A DNA stretch of 64,000 nucleotides from Dryomyza anilis. Lineage: Eukaryota > Arthropoda > Insecta > Diptera > Dryomyzidae. Numbering within the stretch: position 1 is the stretch's first letter; the number at the start of each line of letters is the position of its first letter. Shown one piece after another: positions 46,944 to 58,339 of the stretch. The position numbers and the translations under genes are program-made. The DNA is taken from positions 65,392,970 to 65,456,969 of the forward strand of contig OX638135.1 of NCBI GenBank assembly GCA_951804985.1, in the 5' to 3' direction. The notes beneath the pieces were generated by a model that saw only the letters and a list, made by a program, of their open reading frames with translations, was not told the origin of the DNA and ran no database searches.

Positions 46944-49097
46944 TTTTTAATTGTTATTTTTTTGGTATGCGTTTTTTACGCATCACAACTGTTTTTAGAT
47001 AAAAATCTGTTATCACATTAAAAATTAAATACCGAAATTTATTGTAAAAATCGGTAGCATCGCAGGTAATCGAATGACATCATTTGGAATGGTACATAGA
47101 AATTACTGAAAAATAGTAGTCTCAACCAGTTTTTTCTCAAAAATGTCACGTGTGGGAAAAACCCTATACAGTTAGAATTAATATTCGCGAATTATATAGA
47201 AATTATAAATGAGGTATGGATATTATATCTACTACAATATTTTTCATTTAAATTACTATTGTTTTTGTACTGTGATACTTATCATATATTATTTGCTGCA
47301 AATTAAATTAAAATATATATTATAGTGATAAAAAATAATTGATATCCGGATAAATTTATAACCAACTCGCCACGAACCAACTATCTTACTCTTCCTTACT
47401 GGAGAAAACTTTAAACATTGCAATTTTATTATAACGATAGAAACTTCTATATACATTGGAATGAAAGTATTTACTTTGCGTATATAATTTATAGTAGATA
47501 TACAGAGCGTTTGTATAGATATAGAGCAGAAATTATTCAAAACCATTATGCAAGAAATTTATATAAGGATTTTTGAAAGTAATAATAATAAGACAAAAAT
47601 AAATTTTTTATAATTATTATATATGCATTTGGTTTTTGGTTGTGCTTGGTGTTTGTTGTATTTGTGAGTGAATATTTGTGAGTATATATTGTAAATAATT
47701 CAAAAACATCCTCCTTAAAAAAAAAAAAATAAATTATTTATCACCAAGTCAGATTGTTCCTTAAAATATATCTGTAATTATTGCAATTAACACAGTACAA
47801 ATTGTAAATTTTTCATATGAGTTAAATATTTGAATAAATGTTTGGTATTTTGCTGAAATAACTATTTTCTTTTTAAAACAATTCAAGTCAAGATTGGGTT
47901 AATTGCTAAAGCAGATAAAGCTTGTTACTAACATTTAAATTACATGTGTTTATTACAGCGTTCACACCTGACACATAGAAAGATCTGAAAAAAGTTGGTA
48001 CACTTTAATTAAACAACAAAAATTTAATAACTTGATTTTTCGTTAATTCAAAATATAATTTTAAAAGTTTGGAGTATTAAGATCAAACTAATCCAACTAA
48101 TTCTGACTTTCTGTTTAATTTTATTTTTGTAATGTTTCGAATTGCATTATAAAAAAAAGGGTGAAAAATAAAAAAGGCTCCAAATAATAATGAACTTTAA
48201 CTTGTAATAGCGTAAATGAAACAGGGCAGTCCTCCTTTGAACCCCTTGTACTCCGAAAATTTTATTTAAAATATCGTACTTTTTTTTTATTTTGTACATT
48301 TTTCGATGGAAAAAATGGCGACGGCGTATGACATTCAAGCACAAATTACTCAATCGTTCCACAACTGTTGAGTGTGCTGAATACGGTGTGTTATGTTTTC
48401 CTTCAAAAACCATTATTTAACTATATTTCTTTTTTTTTTTTCTTTTTGTTTATTCATTTTAGTTTTTTTGTAATTGTTCTCATTTCACTACTATTTTTTT
48501 TATAATAAAGATTTAAATTTTTTCTAATACATTTTTTACGATTCTTTATTTGAACGTCAATAGTATTTTTACATAAAACATCACATTAAAAAGGAAATTA
48601 AATATAAAATTTATTTTAGAAATAAGTAGCAGATTTCGCCGAAAATAGAATGGTACCTATTGTAGTATTCCATGGCGGTCACAAACTCGTTTGTGACCCA
48701 AAAATGCTTAAGTATTTCGGACATTGATAGCGGACATCATTAGCTGACTAATGGTATCCTTTGGAGTGAGCTATAAACCCTACTTTTACATTCCGCCAAA
48801 CTTTTCAACTCCCACATAAGGCAAACGGTTTTCTCCCTCCTTTCGCTTCAAAGATTTATAACGAAACGGTTTCGATTTTCAACAATTTTCAATGTTTTGA
48901 AAACAAAAAAATATGTTACTCACACAAAAACTAACAAACTTAAAAACGCGATTAATAGTTTTAATAACGATAAGAAAAAAAAAACAGTACAACTCAGGAC
49001 AACATACAAGACAAAAAGATTCGAGATCTCGCTCAATCTCGTTTCGAAAATTCAGAAAAATTTACCTTTAGTAGTTGAGTTGAGATTATAATATTAT
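46944..49097. other. Mostly unique AT-rich sequence with scattered repeat fragments
   Basis: Pieces near 47050-47110 and 48720-48840 match the dispersed repeat of 13.1-13.4 kb. A minus-strand frame at 48147-48413 has HSTVVERLSNLCLNVIRRRH but no recognised domain. Near 49018 CGAGATCTCGCTCAATCTCG recalls other GAGATCTCG-bearing spots. No supported gene. Confidence 0.4.
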
Positions 49098-49242
49098 TAT
49101 ACCCTACACCTATAAGGTACAGGGTATATTAACTTTGTGCATATATTGTAACGCCCCTTAGGAGGCGTGTCCGGTATGGAAAAGTATATATATTCTTGAT
49201 CAGCATCACTACCCGAGTTCGTTTAGCCATGTCCGTCAGTCA

Positions 49243-49306
<64 letters not shown>

Positions 49307-49965
49307 TGCTGTCTTGCTGTCTTGCTGTCCGAATACAGAATAACTTGAGAAATACTGATCAGAATGCGATGAAATTTCGTCTCAATATATTTTAGCCAAA
49401 AGTAGGAACTGAGTTTGAAAATGAGCCAAATCGGTCAACGGACACGCCCACCTCCCATACAAGTCACTTTTATATAACTCTTTAGGAACTAATAACTCGA
49501 AAAGTATTCAAGATATAGGTATGAAATTTAAAACATATTGTTATAATTCACCAAAAAATATATGGTCTAAAAATGGGCGTGATCCGCCCACTTTTTTTTC
49601 ACTATTTCCCGGGTTTTCATAGTGAAAATTTGATCCGTAAATAATTAAAATCAAATCTATGAATTATTAGCCTTTCAAAATTTTAAATATAGGCGTGGTC
49701 AGCCCAATTATATTTTTCAATTTTTGTTTTTAGTTTTTTTTAATTTATGGGGATATAAGACGTAAATTTCTGATACTTGAATAATATTCTGAGGGTGGGG
49801 AGGTTCAGCATAATTAAAAACTTTAAAATTAAGGTATGCAATTAAATATCCCACATTAATATCCCCACCAAAGGTGTAGGGTATTCCATAGTCGGGCCCG
49901 ACCGACTATAAAAATCCGCTCCATGTGACCGAACTTACCCATGTGACCTAACTTTCCCAACTCGT
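49098..49965. mobile_element. mini-me-like repeat, copy 2 (fullest)
   Basis: It is 868 bp from TATACCCTACACCTATAAGG to ACTTTCCCAACTCGT. It carries a long (TCTG)n tract at about 49237-49300, followed by CTTGCTGTC units. GATCCGCCCAC and GTCGGGCCCGACCGAC are near the right end. In the mini-me family, internal GTCY tracts act as proto-microsatellites; the expansion here versus copies 1 and 3 fits that. Confidence 0.85.
49237..49330. repeat. (TCTG)n microsatellite within mini-me-like copy 2
   Basis: About 16 TCTG units, then three CTTGCTGT units. Confidence 0.93.
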
Positions 49966-50310
49966 ATTATATTAATTTTGTGAAAGTTTCAAAACAAAAA
50001 TCTCACAAAATTAAAATTATATTGAGAAAACCTTTTAAAAGTGTACATAAACAACACAAATTAAGACATATTTCAGTTTTCGTTGTTACTCTGTATACTT
50101 CGCATGCAATAGATTTTGCTTGACTATATTATAGCACTCACACCGGGAATACAAACTGTAGCAGCCAATGTTCGCACACGTTTATCAAGTGCGAAAAGTA
50201 TACAGAAACCTTAACAAAGAAAGCTAGACTGCGGCAATGTACATACACAACAGACCGAATTCGCATATGCCACTCGACTATCATATCTGCTTGCCCAAGG
50301 CACTCTCGAT
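49966..50310. other. AT-rich spacer, nothing recognised
   Basis: No coding motif. It leads into a short pentanucleotide repeat. Confidence 0.35.
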
Positions 50311-50349
50311 GATATGATATGATATGATATGATATGATATGATATGATA
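50311..50349. repeat. (GATAT)n microsatellite, about 8 units
   Basis: Uninterrupted GATAT pentamers. Confidence 0.93.
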
Positions 50350-50439
50350 CATGTATAATTTTTAAACTTATCAATAGTTTACACCCAGACTGAAATTTAA
50401 TATATTTCTTATTAAACTTGGAAATGTAATTATTTTAGT

Positions 50440-50690
50440 TTATAAAAAAATCCAAATGTTTTAAAAATTTAAACTTAATCCGATTGTATTAAAATTTAAA
50501 CTCAAATAGTTTATTTTTCTGTTTATTTAATAATTTTAAACCATAAAGGTTTAAAATTTAAACTCAATAGTTTATTTTTCTGTTTATTTAATTTGTTTAA
50601 ACTTTAAAGGTTTAAAATTTAAACTCAGATAGTTTTATCTCAGTTTATTTAATAATTTTAAACCATAAAAGGTTAAATTGTAAACCATAA
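50440..50690. repeat. ~60-bp AT-rich tandem repeat, 3-4 units
   Basis: AAAATTTAAACTCAAATAGT begins units at about 50491, 50551 and 50612, each with CTGTTTATTTAAT and TTTAAAC words. It is less regular at both edges. Confidence 0.75.
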
Positions 50691-50704
50691 TTACTAAATT
50701 TAGT

Positions 50705-50960
50705 TCAGAATCGCAGGTTCGAATCTCGGCCAGGGCAATTTTTAATTTTTATTCTTTCTGATTTTTTTTTTGTAATTATTATTTACAAATTATGAAAAAA
50801 ATTATTCAAAGATAAAAATGCAACCAACTTTTGTCACATTAAAGATACTTCTAGCTATTGAAATAACAAAAAAAAAAGAAATTAAAAAAAGGGAAGAAAA
50901 AAGAATAAAAAAAAAGAAAAAAAATTAGGACCACGGCCGAGATTCGAACCTGTGATAATG
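50705..50960. repeat. Inverted pair of tRNA 3'-end-like sequences
   Basis: GCAGGTTCGAATCTCGGCC at about 50713-50731 faces GGCCGAGATTCGAACCTGTG at about 50935-50954. Each is a good T-arm/B-box (GGTTCGAATC). The 200 bases between are A/T runs. No A-box or anticodon arm is present on either side, so these are not tRNA genes. They may be the ends of a tRNA-derived or foldback element. Confidence 0.7.
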
Positions 50961-51484
50961 GAATAAATTCGTTGTCGCCATGTTAGTTACATTCAGTGTT
51001 TGCTTTATAATTCAAAATGCCTTTTTCGACGACAATATGTTTAAATAGCTCTAATAGTAAATGACAATAATGCTAGTTGGCGGTATGTTAGAAGATCTGT
51101 AGCGGACAAGGTGTGCGCTGATGAAATGAAAATAATTTCTAAAGAGACGAAAAATAATTAAAGAGTGTACAAAGAGGTATTAATTATAAAAAAAAAAAAA
51201 TAATGAAAATAATAAAAATATATTAATAAGAAAATAAAATAGATATTTTTTAAACTTTTTTTACAAAAACAAATCCGTATTTTCAATCCTTTTCAGCATT
51301 AATTTTAATCCCGTAAGATTACATGCAAAGTAATACAACATGTATTACAATATAATGCAGAGAGGTATTACAAACTTTTTTTTTTCTTTTAAGATTATTA
51401 AAATTTAATCTTTTTTTGGTCGAGACATATATACAATCCAAAAAAGTTTAAAAAATAACCCAACATTTTTAACCGTATATGCGT
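50961..51484. other. AT-rich spacer, nothing recognised
   Basis: No structure recognised beyond A/T runs. Confidence 0.35.
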
Positions 51485-52060
51485 GCAGTAGACACACGTC
51501 TCCCGCTTAATGCGTACGACTGCCGAAAAAGTGCTTGGGTTCCAACGGCCTCTACGGAATAAATGGTATGACGAAGAGAGTCGCACAGCCACAGTAAAGA
51601 ACGACGCTGCAGTCAGAAGGAAGAGAGCAAAAAAAAATATAATTAAAAAGACGCGAGTGAGATGATGCCTGAACAGAGGTTTAAAGACTGGAGCCTCTTC
51701 CTGTAAGAACAAGGACGGTAATCTAGTACATTGAGATTATGGAGGCAACACTTCCAGTTGCCGACGGCGGCTTTGACATACCACCGCTTGACTGTGATGA
51801 GGTCGGCACAGCCATCTATAGGGTTAAAAACAACAACCGCAGGCACGTATGATCTGTATTTAAGTTGAAGACCGGAGGCGATGATCTCAAAACGAGCAGG
51901 CACCAGCTCATCAGCAGAATATGGTCAGAAAAAAGCATACCCAGCGAATGCAATATGAGTGTACTCCTCTCAATCCTCAAGAAGGGTGTTTCCACAATAC
52001 ACAACAACTACCGTGAGATAAGCCTCCTTTTTATCGCGTGTAAGGTTCTATCGAGCGTAC
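51485..52060 (+). pseudogene. RTE-like non-LTR retrotransposon fragment (endonuclease C-terminus to early reverse transcriptase)
   Basis: The plus-strand frames read TAEKVLGFQRPLRNKWYDEE then SRTATVKNDAAVRRKRA (end of the endonuclease and linker), KTGASSCKNKDGNLV, LPVADGGFDIPPLD, then LKTGGDDLKTSRHQLISRIW and SEKSIPSECN, LLSILKKGVSTIHNNYREIS and LLFIACKVLSSV. These correspond to the linker and the first finger blocks of the reverse transcriptase in RTE/BovB-like elements. There are several stops and frame changes. It breaks off after SSV, before the catalytic aspartates, where a TTCATnATATTnATGAA-rich repeat begins. It is inactive. Confidence 0.78.
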
Positions 52061-52320
52061 ACACAAAAAAATGTTCCATCATATTGATGAAATCCGTTCT
52101 TCAAACCATGATTCATTGCATTGAAAAACCACTTATAATATTAATGACGAACGATATTAATGTTATCATAAATATGATGAACGCTTGGTAACTGTCGAAA
52201 AAGTGTTCTTCAATATGATGAACTGTATGTGAAGAATACGCTTCATCATATTAATGAATAAAAACATAAAATACAACATATTTTACTTCATATTGAAGAA
52301 TGCTGTTCATCAAACCGAAT
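52055..52320. repeat. Repeat rich in TTCATNATATTNATGAA palindromes
   Basis: It begins ACACAAAAAAATGTTCCATC. CATCATATTGATGAA, CATAAATATGATGAACG, TTCAATATGATGAAC, CTTCATCATATTAATGAA and TTCATATTGAAGAA follow within 260 bases. The ACAC(A/G)AAAAAA-TTCAT start resembles the CACAG family. Right terminus not found. Confidence 0.6.
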
Positions 52321-54060
52321 TTGAATCAAAATATTTATTGTTCGTTAATTTTTTGCCGTACTTCTTAGTTCTCAAGTAGTTCCTGTATTTCATTTATTAT
52401 ATAATGCTTGCTCGACATGTATAAATTAGTAGAATATATTTACAAATTTCCTGTAAAACAATTTATCGAACAGCCCTAATTATAACGGTATTTACTTGTT
52501 TACTTAAAATTTAATTTGTTGTAAATGTGTCAAATAATGTGAAAAAGTGAAGAAAGTTAAAAATAAAATATTATTTGTGATTTTGTGTATCTAATAATTA
52601 ATCATTGTTATTATTTAATCATGGCTAGATCAGATAAGTGGGTTTAATTATTTTAATATATATAGCCAACCCTATACATTTTTCAAAATATTTTGAAATA
52701 TTAATGTACAATGGAACACAAATTCACAACATTAAAATTTTTAAAAAAAGGATTTTTTACTACTTAGTAGAGTGTTGCGTTCGTTGATGGAAAAGAAAAA
52801 TTGCAAGAAAAATCAGTTTAAAAAATTGTTTCGTAGAGGAACGTGTCAAAATTGTCAAAAACAAAATAAATTTTGAAATACAAATTATATTTCATTTATT
52901 TATTTTGTAGGAAACATCTTCCTTTTTAATTTTATGGTGGGTTCCATCGTGCGATTTGTTTTATTTCTTTCCGCCATGGACTCATACAATTTAAAGAATA
53001 ATTGAAGATAAAAATCTGCGCCAGTCGATTTCTCCTATGCTGTCCACGATCAAGTCTCATTCAGGGGCGTATGCAGAAGTAAGGCTTAGGGGGATGATTG
53101 ATGATTGCTCCTTTTTTTCCAAATTTGTCTAAAATGCGCCCCAAACATTTTTTTGCGCCTTTTTTATATTTTCTCATCAAATACAGTGAATAATGAATTA
53201 TACACAACTTTAAACCAACTTTTTTTCTTTAAACCACCAATATTTGGTTAAAAAAAGAAAATAATAGGGTGCAATCGGATCTGTGGAACCCTAGAAAAAT
53301 CGAAAAAAATGTATGTTAATAATCCCACATTTGTAAATATATGGTTACTTTAATGATCTGATAACCATAGCGATTAAGATTCGTCATTATGTAATTAAAA
53401 AGTCAAAATAAAATGAAATGCTGATTGTTGAGAGAAATATTTAGTTATTTATGAATCAAAATGACGACGAAATTTAGAAATGAATAGGTAACGCTGAAAT
53501 GCTTTATTTAATTTTCTAGAAGTGGCACAACAGTTATTTATAATATTTCGTAGGGAAGTTATGTCGTGAAAGCGCCGCAGTCTACATTTTTTTTGAAATA
53601 TTATATTTTTTATTTATTAAAACATAAATACAAAAGTGTATAATAGACTCCTGAGAAATTTTCTTTTCGTTTGGGTGCCCACACTTGTATCTATATATTA
53701 TTCGTGTATAAAATGAACTCAGTTGTTAAAACCAAATAGGGCCTGAGGTCGCTGGAGTTATCGGACCACGACAATAATGACATATTAATCGTGTATAAGT
53801 GTATAAGTTTTCGATTTATGTTTGTGTACACAAATAGAAAAGATTTGTTTGAATATGTTTGAATGTAATTAAAAAGTAATACGAAATTACCATACATGTA
53901 TTAGGAATGAAGTGTAATTAAATTATAATCGAAATCAAATTTATTTTTGTTCACGTGTAAACATTATTATATTGTCCAGCAGAATCTGTCAAATTTACCA
54001 TAAATATGTTATAATACGTTCGCAACGTATGTTCGCAACGCTCGTCTTAATTCTATAATT
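52321..54060. other. Intergenic, with weak gene-like signals only
   Basis: ATGGCTAGATCAGATAAG at 52621 is followed by GTGGGT, a possible splice donor. ATTTATTTATTTTGTAG at about 52900 is a possible acceptor. The joined frames are short in every phase, so no gene is called. A CAAATAGAAAAGATTTG word at 53834 links to the repeat at 38.6 kb. Confidence 0.35.
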
Positions 54061-55200
54061 TATCGACTGACGAAGTTGGCAACGTTGTGCAGCATTTTGT
54101 ACCTACGCCACATTTTGCCATTGTTTGAATTGATGTTTAAAAACAAACGAGTTGGGAAAGTTAGGTCACATGGGTAAGTTCGGACACGTGGGGCGGATTT
54201 TTATAGTCGGTCGGGCCCGACTATGGAATACCCTACACCTTTGGTGGGAATATTTACCTTCAGAATATTATTCATATATCAGAAATTTATGTCTTATATC
54301 CCCATAAATTAAAAAATTTATATAAAGTATAAAAAATAAAAAAAAAAATGAAAAATATAATTGGGCGGACCACGCCTATATTTAAAATTTTGAAAGGCTA
54401 ATATTTCATAGATTTGATTTTAATAATTTACGGATCAAATTTCCAATATGAAAACCCGGGAAATAATGAAAAAAAAAGTGGGCGGATCACGCCCATTTTT
54501 AGACCACATATTTTTAGGTGAATTCTAACAATACGTTTTAAATTTTATAACTATACCTTGAATACTTTTCGAGTTATTAGTTCCGAAAGAGTTATATAAA
54601 AGTGACTTGTATGGGAGGTGGGCGTGTCCGTTAACCGATTTGGCTCATTTTCAAACTCAGTTCCTACTTTTGGCTAAAATATATTGAGACGAAATTTCAT
54701 CGCATTCTGATCAGTATTTCTCAAGTTATTCTGCATTCGGACAGCAAGACAGCAAGACGGACAGACAGACAGACAGACGGACATGGCTAAACGGACTCGG
54801 GTAGTGATGCTGATCAAGAATATATATACTTTTCTATACCGGACACGCCTCCTAAGGGGTGTTACAATATATGCACAAAGTTAATATACCCTTTACCTCA
54901 TAGGTGTAGGGTATAACAAAAAAGAAATTGGATTTAAATAAGTGTATTCTTGCAACATTTTTTGTATACGAAGTTGGCACTCGTTGAGCAGAATTTTCTA
55001 CCTACGTCTCTTTTGTCGTCGTTTGAAGTATGTATTGGGTCATTTTAAACAAACTGATGTTTGAAAACTAACAACAAAAAAATGAATTCAAATGTAAATA
55101 AAGGTATTCTTGCAGCTCTCTTCTTGTATACAAAGTTGACACTCGGTGATCGGCATTTTCTGCGTACGTGTCTTTTGTTGTTCGTTGAGAAAACGTGTTC
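54061..55200. repeat. ~165-bp repeat, three partial units, split by a mini-me-like element
   Basis: GACGAAGTTGGCAACGTTGT (54069), TACGAAGTTGGCACTCGTTG (54966) and TACAAAGTTGACACTCGGTG (55129) head related units. Each continues with GCATTTT-type sequence, TACCTACG or GCGTACG, and TTTTGTNGTNGTTTGA. Mini-me-like copy 3 sits inside the first unit. Confidence 0.7.
54147..54915. mobile_element. mini-me-like repeat, copy 3 (inverted)
   Basis: It runs from ACGAGTTGGGAAAGTTAGG to AGGTGTAGGGTATA in the reverse orientation of copies 1 and 2. ACAA lies on both sides (54143-54146 and 54916-54919). The unfilled neighbouring unit near 55060-55080 supports insertion at that point. The GTCY tract has about three units. 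Confidence 0.82.
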
Positions 55201-55310
55201 GCGTCGGTAATAATTTTGTTATTTGTAAATTAAATAAATATACAAATTGTGTTACAAAAAGTATCAGAGTATAATACATAATTAAATAATGCAGTATATA
55301 ATTTCCGAAA

Positions 55311-55525
55311 CTAATATAAAATCAGTGTTTCGATTTTCATACAGAATTCGGCATGTTTTTTTACAAAAGCCTCCGTTAATTCCTTGTCTACACTATGTGC
55401 TGTACTGAGACCAACTGTAACTGTACCAAATATAAAGCGAGCCTGGATCGTCTGGTTTAGCGTCTGCTGGTGCAATTGCGCATTCATTGATGCTGTCACT
55501 TGTAGTTGCAGTTTTAAACCAATTA
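55311..55525 (-). CDS. Possible exon, unidentified
   Basis: A minus-strand frame runs from about 55525 to a stop at 55311-55313. It reads LKLQLQVTASMNAQLHQQTL, NQTIQARFIFGTVTVGLSTA, then DKELTEAFVKKHAEFCMKIE. There is an internal ATG (55499). Composition is more balanced than the flanks. No domain is recognised, and no repeat copy was seen in the window. It may be a single exon or an element fragment. Confidence 0.22.
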
Positions 55526-56304
55526 TTTATTTATGCATTTAAAAATATGTATATGAATTCAATTATTATAAATTCCCACTGTGCATGTTTAAAGATTTTT
55601 AATAAAAATAAATAAAAAAAAAACAACATATTAGTTTATTTTCAGGATTTTTCCAAAAATATTTAAATATGTTTCTATGTTACTTTTACATACTACTTTT
55701 TGAACTATTCAGGTCATTCAAAATCATGTTTTATTTTGATCATATTTATGTTTCGATTTAAATATTTATTTTATTGGATGTAGTTATTATTATGTTTCCA
55801 TTAGAACATACTCCATTTTAAATGGCAACATAAAAATGTTTCTGGGATATCATAATGTAAATCAGAGCTCATTACAACACTGTTCAAGTCTCAATACAAC
55901 CCTATTTACAAATGATTTATCAGTCAATAATATATTAGGTTTACATAAAATTCCAAACATACATGTTAATGCCTGCAAAATTATGTTTGAAAGAGCCCTT
56001 TTCTTTGCAGCGTGTATAAATTTGTGTATCATATTAATGGTGATCAATACCGACTTCTCATTTGTAAACTACTTCAGATACAATGTATTTATAAAGATTA
56101 TTTTCATTTTTCAAGTCAGCATATTTCGGAAACCATAAATCCAAAATATTTTAATTTGATTTTTAAGTACAACATGTGTACCAAGTTGGACGTTTCACCT
56201 ATTTTTTGTACCATTTGTTTAAGAATAGTTTGTTTAAGTAATAGTTACTTGACCAATTACACTGTGCTACAAATTCCAAAAAATTTCGTATACAAAATTT
56301 CCCA
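55526..56304. other. AT-rich stretch with fragments of the TATGTTTG repeat
   Basis: ATATGTTTCTATG, CATACATGTTAATGCCTGCA and AAGAGCCCTTTTCTTTGCAG resemble 39.3-39.44 kb. No gene is supported. Confidence 0.4.
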
Positions 56305-57392
56305 CCTATATTTTTGGATAGGTATCGAAAATCAATGAATATCCTCATTTACAGAATGTCTATATCACTTCGAGTTTTTTTTTTTAATTTGTGCATATTT
56401 GCATTTTCCTACCTTGAGTTACTTATGTAATTAAAACTCAGCATTCACATAAGATATTTTAAAAGTATATAACTGTTTCAAAAACCAATATATTTAGCTT
56501 CCAAAACTTTTTAATTTATTAAAATAGGTTTAAAAAGACCTGAGTTATAGGTCATTAAACGACAAAAAAATTCAAATTTGAATACATTTTCCAATTTTGA
56601 AAAATCGTTAAAAATCATCTTGCAAGGTAATCTACACATTTTTACAGTTATTAAAAGTAAATTTAATTACATTTTCAAAATTTTTTGAACTTTTCAAATT
56701 TAACAAGAAACAACAAAATATGATAGATACAAAACATCTACTCCAAAAACATCTACTCAAAATTGGAAAATGTATTCAAATTTGAATTGTTTTGTCGTAT
56801 AATGACCTATAACTTAGGTCATTTTGAACATATTTTAATAAATTAAAAAGTTTTAGTAAGCTAAATGTGTTGGTTTTTCGAAAGTATTACACTTTTAAAA
56901 TAATTTACGTGGATGCTGAGTTTAAATTACATATGTAACTCAAGGTAGGAAATTGCACACAGATGAGCAAATTAAAAAAAAAAACTCGAAGTGATATAGA
57001 TATTATGTAAATGAGGATATTCATTGATTTTCGATAGCTATATCGATAGCTGTTTCGATAGCTAGTAGCCGCTGTAGCTCAGTGGTTAGTGCGTTGGACT
57101 GCGAGCCGAAAGGTCCCCGGTTCAAGCCTGGACTGGGGCTAACAACATCTTTTCATAGAAACATTTTTCTATACCGCGCTACCTCTCGTCAGTAAATGGC
57201 AAACCTACGAGAGTAAAACCATTGCCTATGAAAAGCTCTCACCCGCCGTTCGGATTCGGCAATAAACTGTAGGTCCCACCACTTTGAGTACAAATATAAC
57301 ACGCACAGCTCAAAATGTTGAAGAGAACTCGGCCGAAGTTTTACACAGGACTGTAGCGCCAAACTATTATTATTATTATCCAAAAATATAGG
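56305..57392. repeat. Long palindrome (~275-bp arms) split by a SINE
   Basis: The left arm 56305-56600 contains TCGAAAATCAATGAATATCC, CTACCTTGAGTTACTTATGT and TGAGTTATAGGTCATTAAAC. The right arm 56755-57036 carries the inverse. Pairing is interrupted at 57036, and the last 14 bases of the arm (TCCAAAAATATAGG) appear only at 57379, after the SINE. The central 150 bases are unpaired. No ORF is present. Confidence 0.87.
57037..57378 (+). mobile_element. tRNA-headed SINE
   Basis: The head starts near 57064 (GCCGCTGTAGCTCAGTGG). The A-box TAGCTCAGTGG is at 57074-57084 and the B-box GGTTCAAGCC at 57119-57128, a normal RNA polymerase III promoter spacing. The body follows with CATTGCCTATGAAAAGCTCT, CCGCCGTTCGGATTCGGC and AACTGTAGGTCCCACCA. 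An (ATT)n tail lies at 57362-57379. I recall closely similar bodies from higher-fly genomes, where the tail is shared with a LINE. It is inserted in the right arm of a palindrome, which fixes its limits. Three CGATAGCT copies sit at the 5' junction. Confidence 0.88.
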
Positions 57393-58339
57393 TCGGAGTT
57401 CCTGTATATTTTTGGTGTCGCACCGTGTTATTAGTTTAATTTACCACAGATTTTTTTAATTTCAAAAAGACTGAATACGTAAATATCGAATAATAAATCG
57501 TCGTTATAGAACTAAAAGTCATAAAATAAATGTTGTTTCAATATCGATTTTATTGCATTTTCAGCCATATATATTTGTTTCCTTTCTATTCGAATAATCG
57601 TGGTTTTTCTAAGTTGTCTAGTTTTAGAAAAAAAAAAATTTAAAAATCATAATTATTTTGAACTAAAATTATATAAGCAAAAATCTATAAGCAGCAATCC
57701 CTATGTAGAAATTTTAAATTAAATTTTCAGGTGAAAAAAAGTAAAATTTTCAGATTTTTCCAATCTTCAAGTGATATCTAAAAAAGGACAGAAAACCAAA
57801 ATGTTGTTTAAGGGGGAAACAAGGATTTCTGATTAAAAGTTAATTTTTTTCATGCAAAAATACACAAACACCTCTAAAACTATGAATTGTCGAACTTTTA
57901 TCGAATTTTTAAAATGACTATTTGGACTTATAGTTCTACAACGAAGATATACAAAAAAATAAGTATATTTCCTAAAAACTATGGCGCATTAGTATAGTCA
58001 ATTTGAAGTCAAAATTTAAAATCAGATTCACGGCATATTTTGGGATTGGACAAAAAACAGACAGCTTGTGATACAAACTCCGCCTTTGACTGTTTAAAAT
58101 ATGTCGAACAAATTTTTCTTAACTGCCTCGACCCTGCCAAAAATTTTGTCTCGGGACATTTTGATATAGAAATCAAAATATTTAAAACTCGAATTGTGTA
58201 TTCTTCAGAATCTTTGTCAAAATACAATGGCGCATATTCGTAGGCAATTTAAAGTCAACTTTTAAATAAAAGTTACCCGCTATTTTGGATAATTTTAAGA
58301 AAGATTAAAATGTCATAAAGCTGATTTTAATTTAAAGTT
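57393..58339. other. AT-rich spacer, nothing recognised
   Basis: Only chance frames. ATGGCGCAT words near 57983 and 58229 prefigure the GCGC satellite to the right. Confidence 0.4.

Noticed and set aside
52621..52990. Possible two-exon gene (ATGGCTAGATCAGATAAG, donor GTGGGT, acceptor TTTTGTAG)
   Set aside because: All joined phases reach stops within a few dozen codons; kept only as a weak signal in the regional note.
57064..57140. Functional tRNA gene
   Set aside because: A- and B-boxes are good but the anticodon and acceptor stems do not close, and a SINE body with an (ATT)n tail follows.
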